This document shows positions 9,897 through 20,773 of a stretch of DNA of 64,000 nt, in pieces. The notes beneath the pieces are model-generated. The model was not told the DNA's origin. It did not search any database and saw only the letters and a program-made list of their open reading frames with translations. The position numbers were made by a program, and so were the translations under genes. The first letter of the stretch is position 1. Each line of letters opens with the position of its first letter. Where the stretch lies: the NCBI GenBank assembly GCA_010093685.1, contig MU006225.1, forward strand, positions 6,507-70,506, given 5' to 3'. Source of the DNA: Ophiobolus disseminans. Its lineage: Eukaryota; Ascomycota; Dothideomycetes; Pleosporales; Phaeosphaeriaceae.

Positions 9897-11435
9897 ATGT
9901 CTGGCCTCGAACTCGTCGCTCTTGCAATGGGCGCCGTAGGTTTTGTCAAGACGGTGTTGGACGTGTGGGACGGCATCGAAAAGAAGCGACAAGAGCATGC
10001 TACATCAGGAGAGTTTGCGAAAGAGCTGGAGATCTTCGGCGTCGCAGATAGACGAAAGAGCCTCGGAGAGACCCTGGAGCTGGCCCAGATGATTGTTAGG
10101 GACAGGACAGTACAAAAAGACAAAAAGATCGAACTCGCAGACAGCTTCAAACAACTGGACGACCTTCTGGAAGCCATACCACATGCAACAGATGCCGCTA
10201 TAAAGCTTGTCGCGAGCAAGATTTACCTTGTACGCAGGGGAACAGCCATTCGAAACCTGAAGGGCAAGGTTACTGCTCTCGATGAAAAGATTTCCAGTTT
10301 TCATCAGACAGTCATGCGTTTGCGAGCGATCGTACAAAGCGACTCATCTCTTCTGCTCGACAGCCAAGATTTCACCTTCATTGGCGAGAAACCAGCATTT
10401 GCTAAGATTGGAGAGATTTCCTTCACAATTGAAGCGTCCTACCTCGACTCGGGAAAGACCGATATGACTACCGAGGAAGTCCTCCTGGAGAAAATTTCCT
10501 ATGGAAATGGGCCGAAGGATGCCATACTCAGAAGTGCACGTATCCTAGCGACAAAGCTAAGCCCTGCTCGCACAGCTTGGAATATTCCTCGTTTGATAGG
10601 GTATCGTGACGACCAGCTCGAACATTCCGTTCAGCTCATTTTCGGCCACCCGTTCCCGGGCAAGACGCTGATAAGTCTTGCCTACATATATTCCGACGGT
10701 ATTGCGGAACCCAGTTTGAATGTACGGGTGCGGCTGTGCAGTCAACTAGCTGTTGCTGTTTTGCAAACACACAAGCTGGGACTCGTTCATAAGCACATTC
10801 GCCCGGGCAACCTCTTGATTGCATTCGAGAAAGCCTCGAATGGAGGGATAAATGAAGGCGCGTTATTTCTTGCAGGGTGGCAGAATGCACGCCTAATCGA
10901 GGGTGCAACGACGACTCTAATTGGAGAGAAGACAGTTTCGAAGGTTATATATCAACATCCGGAACGCCGCGTCGAGAATGGTCGCGCCAAAGATAGCTAC
11001 AGCATCGATCATGATGTGTATAGCCTCGGCGTCTGTATGCTTGAGCTGCTGACCTGGGATACTCTGACGCAACCGGGACAAGGTGAATTCGACGATGTGG
11101 TGCTCTCAGACGCGTACAAGCGGACTTTTGAAGATCTAGGCTTTCACAAGTCTATCACTACCCAGTCAAGCCTGGATGCAGACGATGACGGGCCGTCTCT
11201 TGCAGAGTTGTACACTCACAACGCGGAGCAAGTCAAGAAGACTCTGGAGGTGATGGCCCAGACATTGGTGGCGAAGAAGGCTGGCGAGACTATGGCGAGG
11301 CTTGTATATAGATGCCTCTCCAAGGTCATTCCGTCCTCGAAAGAACGGCCCGAAGTCGAAGAGACTGGTCAGGTAGCCGAGCGATTTGCAAACGACATTC
11401 TCGACGACTTTAACAGATTACTGGCCGTTCTGTAG
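9897..11435 (+). CDS. HeLo-like domain plus pseudokinase (MLKL-like architecture)
   Basis: A single exon, with ATG at 9897 preferred over 9855 because the protein then starts MSGLELVALAMGAVGFVKTV, the hydrophobic Gly/Ala-rich first helix typical of fungal HeLo-like domains. Residues 1-150 are predicted helical. The rest resembles a kinase fold with lost catalysis: the HRD motif reads VHKHIRPGNLLI (no catalytic Asp), the DFG position reads LAGWQNARL, while DHDVYSLGVCMLELL (subdomain IX) is kept. HeLo domains are membrane-permeabilising four-helix bundles known from HET-S and related to the MLKL executioner bundle; in MLKL the bundle is also followed by a pseudokinase. I infer a cell-death effector held in check or triggered through its pseudokinase, perhaps by the divergent NLR-kinase. 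No C-terminal amyloid motif was seen. Domain identity rests on pattern recognition and could instead be a related fungal N-terminal domain. Confidence 0.75.
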   Translation: MSGLELVALAMGAVGFVKTVLDVWDGIEKKRQEHATSGEFAKELEIFGVADRRKSLGETLELAQMIVRDRTVQKDKKIELADSFKQLDDLLEAIPHATDAAIKLVASKIYLVRRGTAIRNLKGKVTALDEKISSFHQTVMRLRAIVQSDSSLLLDSQDFTFIGEKPAFAKIGEISFTIEASYLDSGKTDMTTEEVLLEKISYGNGPKDAILRSARILATKLSPARTAWNIPRLIGYRDDQLEHSVQLIFGHPFPGKTLISLAYIYSDGIAEPSLNVRVRLCSQLAVAVLQTHKLGLVHKHIRPGNLLIAFEKASNGGINEGALFLAGWQNARLIEGATTTLIGEKTVSKVIYQHPERRVENGRAKDSYSIDHDVYSLGVCMLELLTWDTLTQPGQGEFDDVVLSDAYKRTFEDLGFHKSITTQSSLDADDDGPSLAELYTHNAEQVKKTLEVMAQTLVAKKAGETMARLVYRCLSKVIPSSKERPEVEETGQVAERFANDILDDFNRLLAVL

Positions 11436-12954
11436 GATCATAATGTGGGAAGAGGGAAGATGTTCTGTGGACGAATAGAATAAATAAGGTCTCAATGGAG
11501 TTGTTGGCCAATCAGCATTGTTGAAGCACAAAGCCCTTACCTCGCGGCTTGCCTCGTCACAATTCTCTGACTGCTTTTGCAGACTTTGTTCTTGCAGGCA
11601 CCATCCTCCGCCGCCGATCCGCCGCTGATCGACAAATTCCTGGACGACGCGATTGAGGTGGGGGGCGCGGTGGCGTAGTCGCGGGGCCACAGCTGCTGCA
11701 ATCCTCGTGATAATATTTGACATCCCATTATTTTGCAGAACTCGTGTATGCCATCATGACCATTCAACGATGGTAGCGCGAAAAGGTGTCACGCAGTTTC
11801 GACTTGGGAGGGTCCGGAATGATTGAGCCGCTTGCGTGTTTTCCGAGCATGCTTCCAATCAAGCGAATTGCTTTAGATTCACTACAAACCACCACTTGGA
11901 ACGGCGTTCGTTCAACGTGACTTCCTTAGCGCTACAAGGCTCTCCACACGCTCCTTCGGACATGAATCGATATGCCCTTTTCCAATTGGAGAAAATCAGG
12001 CACCAATTTACAAACATCGTATACGAGTTACCCATTGGTTCGAGGCGTCAGCCACACTTCTCCGTTATTCCGAGTCGGGACTGATGTACCGAATGTCCTT
12101 GACAAGCATCATTCAAGACAATACCGCTCTTCACTAAGGACATGATCTCTTCCCTCCAGGTCAAGAAGCCCAGAACCCCAAGTGCCCTCAACGCACCACG
12201 AGTGGCTCTTGGAAAGCATCGAAAACAACTTCTCACTCAACTGCCACGTCAGGATTGAAGACGCTAGACCTGTCGTGTTCCTGATTCGCGAAGTACAACG
12301 TACTCTGTAAAGCGCGCAAGACTTGTACATACACACGAACGGCCACCGGGCTATATATTCGCTGTGAAGAGCGAGATCGTGCTCCGGAGGAAAGTGGTGG
12401 CGGCTGAACACGCTACCTTGAGACTAGAGGCAGTGTGGGGAGTTGGCGAGCCGTTTCTTCTAGCACATGGAAGGGCCGTTGCTTGCTTTGACGGTGCTAC
12501 AGGGCAGACTGACGGTGTCGCGGATCCTGAGGCTCTTGAGGACGAAATGGATACCTACGTCGAAGATATACAGGCGTCTTGAAATACAGAAGTCAAGCAG
12601 GGATGTGTGACACCGTTGAGACACGCTGTAGTGGTGACTTGAGTTGATGTGCTGAGGTTTACATACTCTTGGTCAATCTGCGGTCGGCTCTTACTGTTGG
12701 TTGCTCCGTTCGAAACAACCCTGGGGTTTGTTTGCCTCGATGTACGGTAGGTGCGAAATGCAATACATTCCTCAGCTCTTGCCGTTCGCCTGCCAAGTGC
12801 TTCGCCGCGATCGTATCGTAATTCAGATCACTGTAATACAGACGAACGTACCCGTCGCTTTGATGCTGTGCGGCGAAGGACGTGTCATGAGAATTGCGAT
12901 ACATTTCGTCGAATCCCACGTTGAAGCCTAAGCTCTGCAGCGTTTACGGACTAA
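11436..12954. other. Gene-free stretch
   Basis: About 1.5 kb between the HeLo gene and the HET gene. Several ORFs of 60-115 codons occur on both strands but none has a recognisable motif, sensible amino-acid composition or splice partner. A plus-strand frame at 12364-12582 ends in a short acidic stretch but has no support. No RNA gene or repeat seen. Confidence 0.6.
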
Positions 12955-14769
12955 CTAAACGAGAATGAATTCTCGCAGCGGCACTCCGGCGGCTCGCAGC
13001 GTCTCTGGCCGCACTTCAAGAACGTGTGGTTCTATCTGATGGCGTTCCACCTCGATCCCCATCTCAGTTAAGATCTCAGCCGGGTTCGTCTTCAGGGTGT
13101 CGGTATCCATATCGTAAAAGCCATGCCGCGACCCATCGATCGGTACAATACCTCGCTCATCACCACAATTTTCGAAATGTGTGACAGCACGCCAATGTAG
13201 TGGCAGCCTATTACCATAAATTGCTTCGCCATCCATCAGTCCGGACACAGCCGCGGTGGATACTACCTCCCACAGTTGGATATCATCCGGATTGGGTCGG
13301 GACCGGAGAATTACGGGGAAGTTGCTGCCTACAAGTACGCTCACAACATCGCCTTCTTGTACGCCAGTGTGAGACAGTCCAACATGACCATAGTCGCACA
13401 CCAAGAGTGGGTAGTCGGCCCAGGCGTCAGATATGTGATGAGTCACGAATATTACTGTGGCCTCTTCAGAAGCGTTCATTATGAAGGCTTTTGACATAAT
13501 CAAGTGAATGACATCGACGAATTCCTGAAGTGTTGGCCGTGTCGTGTTAGGGGGAAAGTAGCTCTCAGCGAAAGAGCCAAAAAGCACACTTTTGCAAAAT
13601 AATTCTATCCAGCCACGGATGTTAGTATTGGGAGGAAGTAACCCACTGGTAGCATCTTCCAGCCCGTGCAGGATCTTGCATGTGTCTGTGTATGGATCTC
13701 CTTTCCGAGCGAAGGGGCCAACAACCCTCCGCACGAACTGCACCGATATTCCCGTAGCATGACATCGAGCTCTTTTGAATTCAAGATCGTTGCTCGTGAT
13801 CCATGAGCATGCGCTCCACCCCATCTCTATTGGTGCAGTACTGGGTAACGGAGTTGACCAGTCGGGGACCCAGCTGGGTATATCGAGTGTTCGTGCCGAC
13901 ACTAAGCAGCTCTCAAGTAATCGCAGACTGCTGGTTTCCATGGAAACGCGCATCGCTACATCAGTGTATAGTGTGAGAGCGTCCTGCGCGTAGTCAGGCT
14001 GGATGCCTATTTCTAGGCTTTTGGGATCAAGTAGGGCCAGTATAGAAAAGATCTTGTCTCGTGGATCTTCGCACTTCGCACTGGATAAGTAGGCTCGAAG
14101 TAAGTCGTAGCTGAGGCGTCCTGCGGTTATGACACACAATTCGTAGATTTCGCGCCGTATACGTTCGAAATCTTGCCACGTATGGCGCGTAAAGGCTGTC
14201 CGGTAGTAAACTTTGGAATGCAACAAATAGCCAACAGTGCGGAAAGTCTCCCAGTCGAAGAAGTCATTCCCGCAAACCAAAATTGCACGGGCTGCTAGGA
14301 CAACTTCTTGCCGAATCCAGGCCCTGTTAAAGTATGGTCGGCAGAACAGATCTAGCACCGGATCGAGCTCTCCTTCTTCGAACGGAATACTTGCGTCTAC
14401 ACTGCTCCAGTGTAATTCTTCCATTGGGCAGTCGTCGGAAGACCAAGCTTTCGAACGACTCCAATCTATTTCAACATAGCGACCCACGCGCTTGATGATC
14501 TCGACAGCTTCAGTACTTCCGTCTTTTTCTGGGCCAACCCACGCTATCATAAGCTTGGCCGTTGAATAAACTCGGCCCATTGCAGCCACTTGCCGGTTTT
14601 TCTCCTCTATCAACCCCTGGTCAATACACAACGCGTCTATCCAGAGGACTCGAGCGTCGTCCTCGTAGCGAAGGTGGCGCAAAGCGACGTCGAGATTGTT
14701 GGTGATCACAACCATGGCTTCGTTGTCAATCTCCCTAAGGCTGTCTCCTCTCCATATGAACACCCGCAA
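12955..14769 (-). pseudogene. HET-domain protein lacking its N-terminus
   Basis: The open frame of 604 codons carries the HET (heterokaryon incompatibility) domain from just after its first conserved block: NLDVALRHLR, RVLWIDALCIDQ, EKNRQVAAMG and YSTAKLMIAWVG, followed by the long variable tail (DPRDKIFSILALLDP, WVPDWS) usual for het-6/Tol-type proteins. The normal start with the SY-WG motif is absent; upstream of 14769 the frame has no ATG and runs into repeated tgcgcgatc sequence. HET proteins trigger fungal incompatibility cell death. The first in-frame Met would remove part of the domain, so I infer a 5'-truncated, probably inactive gene, although a distant upstream exon cannot be excluded. 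Confidence 0.75.
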
Positions 14770-14784
14770 CTATAGGGTGCGACC

Positions 14785-15155
14785 CCATGGTTGCGCGATC
14801 GCTGATTAGCTGCAGCGCTAGCGCCCACACCAACCCCCATAGTTGCGCGATCACAGCTACATGCTATTCACGCCCCTAGCGCACACGCAGCAATATGCAA
14901 GGTAGCTGAGAAGAAAGAGAAGGTACTACAGCTATTTTTACGCGATATCCAGGTCGCCTGTAGCTGGCTGGTAGGATGGTGTTGGTGGGGTTCGGTGGGC
15001 CTTTCATCTGATGTTGTCATTGTTGTCGCGCAGCATGCCTCCGGCGGTCAGGGACACCCTAAACCCTATTGCGCCTGCGGCGGGTTTTTGTAGTGAGATA
15101 AACAGTGCGTTTTATCTGATTTCGTCGTTGTGCAGCATGCCTCTGGCGGTTGGGG
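14785..15155. repeat. Direct repeats and transposon-like debris upstream of the truncated HET gene
   Basis: Two related blocks start ccatggttgcgcgatc (14785) and ccatagttgcgcgatc (about 14838), each followed by a stretch ending tagcgc(c/a)cacac. Further on, gcatgcctccggcggtcaggg (about 15034) recurs as gcatgcctctggcggttgggg (about 15134), each preceded by a tatctgat-gttgt segment. These degenerate direct repeats look like the ends or internal repeats of a decayed element that replaced the 5' end of the HET gene. Confidence 0.5.
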
Positions 15156-15334
15156 AAAACGTCCCTCCCTGAGTGGTGGGACACCCGCCGTACTGGGACA
15201 GATGCGGGGTACTTTCGCTTTGAGCAACTCAATATCTGTGAACATGCAACATTGATTGAGTCACCCAAAACGGAATGGATTCTCCATGAAGTTGAAGGTC
15301 AATCGAACCTGCGCGTACGAACTTTACGACTCTT

Positions 15335-15679
15335 TCACCTCTTCCCAGCCATAGCATCCATACTAATCGCGCAGTTCCAGCCAACGCCGCACACGTGAGC
15401 CAAAGCCCGTCGCAATACTATTGACCCATCGATGTATTCTTCGGCTTCTTGTCCGGTCCGTCCCGATATTTGGGAGCTGAAGCGCAGGGAATTGTGACCC
15501 TCCATGGGAAGCCGCGGATGTTCACCCTCCTTGAACTTGATATACTTGTCATTGAACTCGACCCAATCGTCGTCCTCGCATTCTTCTTCGACCGATTCAA
15601 TGTAGGCTTTCCGCATCGACTTATCCTCTGCGCTCCTGGCGACACATGGTGAGGCGTGGAACCGTAACGAAACCGACAT
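15335..15679 (-). CDS. Hypothetical ORF, 114 codons
   Basis: Not recognised. The frame encodes an acidic protein with a central EEECEDDDWVEFNDKYIKF stretch that reads like genuine coding sequence rather than a shadow frame. No signal peptide, membrane segment or known motif is visible. It could be a fragment of a larger gene broken by the repeats to its left. The rest of 15156-16039 holds nothing recognisable. Confidence 0.3.
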   Translation of the reverse strand: MSVSLRFHASPCVARSAEDKSMRKAYIESVEEECEDDDWVEFNDKYIKFKEGEHPRLPMEGHNSLRFSSQISGRTGQEAEEYIDGSIVLRRALAHVCGVGWNCAISMDAMAGKR

Positions 15680-16039
15680 TAATACCTCTGATGAAACGCA
15701 GTACTCTGCAATGACACAAAGTGAAGAAGAGCGAGGGCAAACCTAATCAACGATGATCTAATAAATATTTGCGTGCGCTGTTGAGCGACCTGAGCGCCTG
15801 CTTCTGAGCAAGAAAAGAAAACAACAGCAACAACACCTTGTGCACCCTACTCGGCTGGCTTTCATCATCGCAGCTTTCACATCGTGCTTATATATGCACC
15901 TGTCGGATCGAGTTCAAAGCGCACAACCTATGCTTCCAGAACGCCAGAGAAACCATATACTCCGAGTCCATAAATGCAGTGCGAATGCGCATCAAAAATA
16001 CGCCAGAATAGAGGCAAAACTCAAATTCGACCTCCTTCA

Positions 16040-16327
16040 TCACTTTGCACATCCAAAATGTTGCGACGAGCAATATGCATTCTCCCTACGCGCTCATTAG
16101 CCCCATCCACTTCACCACCGCTAACTCCCCCAATCAACATACCTCGTCAAATACGACCCATCGGCCCTCGCCCTCCGCGTCTCCAGTAGCGGCGGCACAA
16201 ACGGTAACGCGAGCGCCGATACAACGTATCCCGTTGCGAGCGTGGCCTTGAGGCGGTAGTGCGGGTCGCGAGGCAGTGTGGTGGAGTAGCGCCGGATTTG
16301 TGATATCGCTTGATGTGAGAAAGCCAT
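16040..16327 (-). CDS. Small single-pass, possibly mitochondrial protein
   Basis: Two exons, 16327-16143 and 16085-16040, join across a 57-base GT-AG intron to give 76 residues. The N-terminus (MAFSHQAISQIRRYSTTLPR) is amphipathic, Arg-rich and free of acidic residues, like a mitochondrial presequence. It is followed by DPHYRLK and one hydrophobic helix (about residues 31-47, GYVVSALALPFVPPLL). I do not recognise the family. Size and layout suit a small inner-membrane subunit or assembly factor; that is inference. If the intron is not used, the protein is 68 residues and ends at 16121. Confidence 0.45.
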
Positions 16328-17338
16328 TTTGCAGAGAAATGTGTGTGATTATCAGCAGGAGAGGGTAGGTTGGGCGATGTGCAAGTTGCCCGTTGTGGCG
16401 GTGTTGATGGTGGTGATGCGAGATGTGGGGCCAGGTGTGTTGTGGTTTTGTGGTGGGGATCGATGGCGAGGATGGAACTTTATAGATGGTAACTGTATTG
16501 AAGTTTGCGTTAGTGAATGCTTGAACGCTTCCTCAACGATGTGAGTTGTTTGGTAAACGCAGACATTCAACGTGACGTGCAGCGCTCTTGATGGTATTGA
16601 AATGGCTGCCTACTCACAAGCCGCGGCTAAGTCCCCTAAGCTGCGCGATGATGCAGGCGCGATTGCGTGCTCGAGGCTGCGAAAGCGCTGGGTCAGGGAT
16701 TGATAAGCCTTGCTGCGTTATGCAACTTCAAGATCTTGTTTCGTTCTGCCCTTCAGTTCCGCAGTTTTGGCGCTTTCGAATCGACGTTGACCTAATGCTT
16801 GGAAATCGCGATAAACAATCTTGCTGACGAAACAGTGCTCAGAGGTATTCAATAGCAAATATGAGACGTTTCAAAGCACAACATAAGCAGGCTCATAAGC
16901 ATATCATACTTCGAAAATATGTGGGGTTCTCCCAACGCTCGCGCGTGGTCCCCGGGCCTAGTTCGCGCGCATCACACCACCCTGGGGTGAGGTTGCTTCG
17001 ACTTTTGGCGTCGCGGCAGAACAACTATCCGCGATTGGGAGGTGCCTTCTCCACATGAAATCGCGCATTGGTGAGCAGGCGGTCACGACATATTGAGCCT
17101 TGGTCGCGAATTGTCGGGATTTGGATCGGTTTCATGCCTGTGGTCAGCGAGAATGTGAGGCGGCTGATTGGTTGGATTTGGTTTAGTTTTACTACCTCTT
17201 CGCAATGGAATACTATTTACATGTAACACCCTAACTGACCACGCCCGACTCACAGTGCGTACACCTAGGTAGTATCTTGAGTCCCGGCTCAACGACCTCC
17301 TCTTCAACAACCCGAGAGATTGAGAGTCTTTCGGAGAT
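16328..17338. other. Gene-free stretch
   Basis: About 1 kb upstream of the small hydrophobic protein and downstream of the GEgh16-like gene. Only short unsupported ORFs; no repeat or RNA gene recognised. Confidence 0.6.
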
Positions 17339-18707
17339 CTACAAAAGTCCTTCAGTCAGACTGAGGAACTTAGATCGCAGCGCTTGCCTTCTGTTGTTCT
17401 TGCCACCACGACCGCCTCGTCCGTTGCCAGCACCGTTACCAGCACTGCCTGAGTTTCCATTCGCAGCCTGTCCAGCATTTCCATTGGCGGCGTTGCCTGC
17501 ATTGCCATTCGAGGCCTGTCCAGCATTGCTTTGTCCATTCTGCTGGTTGTTGGCCGCATTGCCGTTGCCAGTCTGAGCGTTGCCATTGTTACCACCGTTG
17601 CGATTTCCCTTGCCCTTGCCGTTCTGGTTGCCCTTGCCATTTCCAGCATTAGCAGGCGGGGTGGCAACCGCGTTGGGGTTGACGGTCGCAGTAATGAGCG
17701 CTATATCGTTCGTTAGCCACGGTTCTTCGGAAGACGTGATGAGCAGAAGGACGTACCAGAGATAGCGGCAGCTCCCTCGTTAGAACCATCCGCGCCGGCC
17801 GCCTGGTTCGCAGCTACGGCAGCAGGAAAGTCTTGTCGGTTTTGCTGTATCTGGGCCGCGATGCCGTCTTTGGTTTGTGTCGTCTCAACACCTATGGAAT
17901 TTGTGAGTATTTGGCCACATCCTTGAAGAAATCGGGTGTAAGAAAGGGTATGCATGAGAACAGGACTTACCAGCAGCACTAGGATCAGTGCGACCCTGGC
18001 CATCCGTTTGCTGAACGGCGAAACAACCTCCAAAGGGACCGGCGACGGCATTGTTGCGGCATCGGACAGTGCAAATGTTGCCAGTGGAGGCACCAATGCA
18101 GTTGAAATTTTCTGGCATCTGCACATTGATGGTGAAATCTTGCTCTTTGGCTTGGGAGAGTCCGAATGAGCCGGGTATGTTGTTGGACACTTTGAGTGGC
18201 GTGAACGTGGTGACCGCATTGCTAGTCTCGTCGAGATCGCATTCGAATGGACCAGCTCCATCAGCATTGACCTTGGGGGATCATTAGTCAGGGACAACAG
18301 GTTGACACAACATACGTACCTGATGAATGGTGACAGCCATCACGGACCCGGCTGAAACTGTGGTCATGCGGCCGGCAGCTAGCTCATTCTCGGTTTGCTC
18401 GCCGATGTCAATGTTGCCGTTGATCTCAGTGCGCCCACATGCATTGACGATGTTTTGAGTGATCTCATTGTCGCGGATGATTGTGGCATCCTGCTGACAT
18501 GGAGAGATTGTAGTGCAGTTGCGGGCAATATCAGGGTCGACTGATCACAGAGTTAGTTATGTTTCAATACTCATCACCCTCCACCGAATGTGGCTCACCC
18601 AGAAAGCCTTGACTTGCGCCCTTGTCGCCAACGGCTGCAAGAATAGCTGCGTGCGAATGAACAGTAGTAAAAAGGGCGGCTAGCGCGAGTGCAGAAGAAT
18701 AATACAT
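17339..18707 (-). CDS. Secreted GEgh16/CAS1-family protein with Asn/Gly-rich tail
   Basis: Five exons close exactly in phase: 18707-18599, 18540-18320, 18271-17971, 17891-17757, 17700-17339. The product has a signal peptide (MYYSSALALAALFTTVHS) and then HAAILAAVGDKG, the characteristic start of the GEgh16/Egh16/MAS/CAS1 family of fungal secreted, appressorium-associated proteins. Further family blocks are CGRTEINGNIDIG, VTIHQVNADGAGPFECDLD, QMPENFNC and VRCRNNAVAGPFGGCFAVQQ, with the cysteines in place. Unlike the compact members, the last exon adds about 110 residues of low-complexity Asn-Gly-Asn-Ala repeats ending in a basic tail. The family is linked to host-surface penetration and insect or plant pathogenesis, but its biochemistry is unsettled. 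Confidence 0.85.
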
Positions 18708-19905
18708 ATTGAAGTGAGCTAAAAAGATCTGGCGCGCAGCGCTGTGAAGAAACGAATGGGAGAAATGAAGGGAAACGACGAAGAGCAGATGCTACAATGA
18801 CCAGATGTGCGAATGATGAGAGTGAAGATGATTGCGTACCTTAGGCTCAATCTATATACTATTCTGAAGCAAGAGTCTAGTACCTGGCTACTGACAGTAT
18901 CTTCCAGAGCCATGACGGTGCCCACTACTACGAGACGTTTTGCTAGCATAGGTGAGAAGCATCGAACATGGGTTGATGCCTCCAAACGCCCAAGTCAGCG
19001 TTTTTGCGAGTGTTTGCCGAGGCCTTTGGCACGATAAGCATCGATGCGCAGTGCTTGCGAGCGCTTGCTGGCGGGATGGACCTAGATTTGGCGTAACGCG
19101 TGAGTGGATTGATGGAGCGACTCCACCAACCTCAAACTATCGTGGCCCATGTCCAAGATGTTGTAGGAGGAATTTAATGACTCGCTGTACGCTACAGCCA
19201 CCATTCCCGCTGTTGGCGCCAAGTGTGAGGCGTGTGCAGTTTCAACGCCCGGGAGGTCACGTTTCGAATCATAAAAGGACACGCCACGGCGAAACATGAC
19301 ACAATGTTACGGATGTCTTGCATGTCTCCGGACAAATGCCGACGTCAATGCACGTGGCTTTCGAGGAGCATCGACGAATCGTATTGTTTCGATATCGAGA
19401 TAGCCTCGAAATCGGTGGTTGGAGCTGGGCGCTTGTGGTGGGTGTCTCCCGAGGTCGTTACAGCATGGTGGATCGATTTTTGAGATGAATTCCGCATACA
19501 CCGGAGCGATGCTGGCAATACAGAAACAGGCCCCAAAGCTCTCCTTGCTCCTCTTGCTTGCTGCAGTGCGATGCATCGGCGCGCATGTTCTCGACGGAGA
19601 TTCAGACTTGCAGATGGCAGCGGTTGACGTGGAAAATGATGGATCGGTCGAAAAGCAATGCTCTCACAAGAAGACAAAAATGCGCAATCACGTCGACAGG
19701 TCTAATGATCAAGGAAAGGGAACGTTGAAGGATTGAATCGTGACATGTAAGAAAGGGTAGAGCGTTTGTGGAAAGATCCCTGTTCAGCCCTACGGAATCA
19801 GACCACTTGCCTCGAGCGACGAAAAACTTACGGCAACGCTCGCAACCCAACGAAGCTGTCCAGCACTTCAACTTCACATCCTAGACTTTATCCTGAGTCG
19901 CAAAA
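18708..19905. other. Intergenic region
   Basis: About 1.2 kb between divergently transcribed genes; should contain the promoters of the GEgh16-like and DUF4748-like genes. ORFs here are short and overlap on both strands without motifs. Confidence 0.6.
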
Positions 19906-20554
19906 ATGAACACGGTGAGTCTAACCGCGGCTGCCAAAGCGAGCAATTGCTAATGAGTGTATAGGTCAAATCAGTCTAGTACGTCACATCCAGCTCCGAA
20001 AGCTCTAAACCCAGAAATGCGACACCCTACAAGGCACCACAAGCACATGCGCAATTCTCTATTCGATTCACCGTCCCACTCAGCCTACACAATGCCCCAG
20101 AATCCATGAATGCTAACGATATAACAGCTACGGCTGGGCAACCCTCATCGTCGCCGGCGGCGGCGCCTACTTCTTCGCCAAACGCAGCATCAACGCCGAG
20201 CGCGCCACAAAAGCTGAAGCAGACCGCCAAAAGCGCATCCGCCTCTTCCAGCTCGAACAAGAACACCTCAATTCCTCCTCCTCCACCACCCACCCCCCAT
20301 CCACCACCTCACAACTCCTATCCGCCGACTCTGCCACACGGCACTCCACGCGCAGCGGCGCGGGCTCAGGCATAGCGGGCAGTCCGGGCCACGGCGGGGG
20401 TGCGGAGGAAAGTGGCAATCCGAGCTTGCAGGCCAGTGCGGACCCGGCGCCGACAAGGCATGAGCCTGTGGGCGAGGAGGCGAGGGCCAGGGAGAAGAGT
20501 AAGTATGAGGCGAGTGATGCGTATCGGAGTCGGAAGGGAGATCGGTTTTCGTAG
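19906..20554 (+). CDS. DUF4748-like small membrane-anchored protein, with a 14-nt microexon
   Basis: Exons 19906-19914, 19965-19978 and 20128-20554 total exactly 150 codons. The first two are only 9 and 14 bases; joined they give MNTVKSVYYGWATLIVAGGGAYFFAKRSIN (quoted in two parts: MNTVKSVYYGWATL, IVAGGGAYFFAKRSIN), a short N-terminal transmembrane helix followed by a basic, Glu/Lys-rich helix (AERATKAEADRQKRIR) and a Ser/Pro-rich tail. This matches the small fungal DUF4748 family, whose function is unknown; a mitochondrial or endomembrane location is likely from the short N-terminal anchor. Any gene predictor that skips the microexon would mis-start this gene. Confidence 0.75.
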
Positions 20555-20773
20555 GGGTGGTGGGATGGGATGAATGAGAGAGATGTGGGGGTGGATGTAC
20601 AACACACATGTATGAAGGGCATGTCAAATTCGGAAGGGAATGATATCCACTCATCAATTCAAGCGTGAACGTTGGATGGCACCATATGCTATGCTAGACA
20701 AACTCCATCTCAAAACGCCAGCGCATTATATCGGGGTATAAAGCGACGTAAATCATGACTGCTCTCACCCCAC

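Noticed and set aside
12364..12582. 72-codon plus-strand ORF in the HeLo-HET gap
   Set aside because: Short, no motif, no splice partners; chance ORF likely.
20167..20657. Minus-strand ORFs of 79-151 codons over the DUF4748-like gene and just beyond it
   Set aside because: His/Pro/Ser-rich frames produced by the complement of the plus-strand exon; no splice or motif support.
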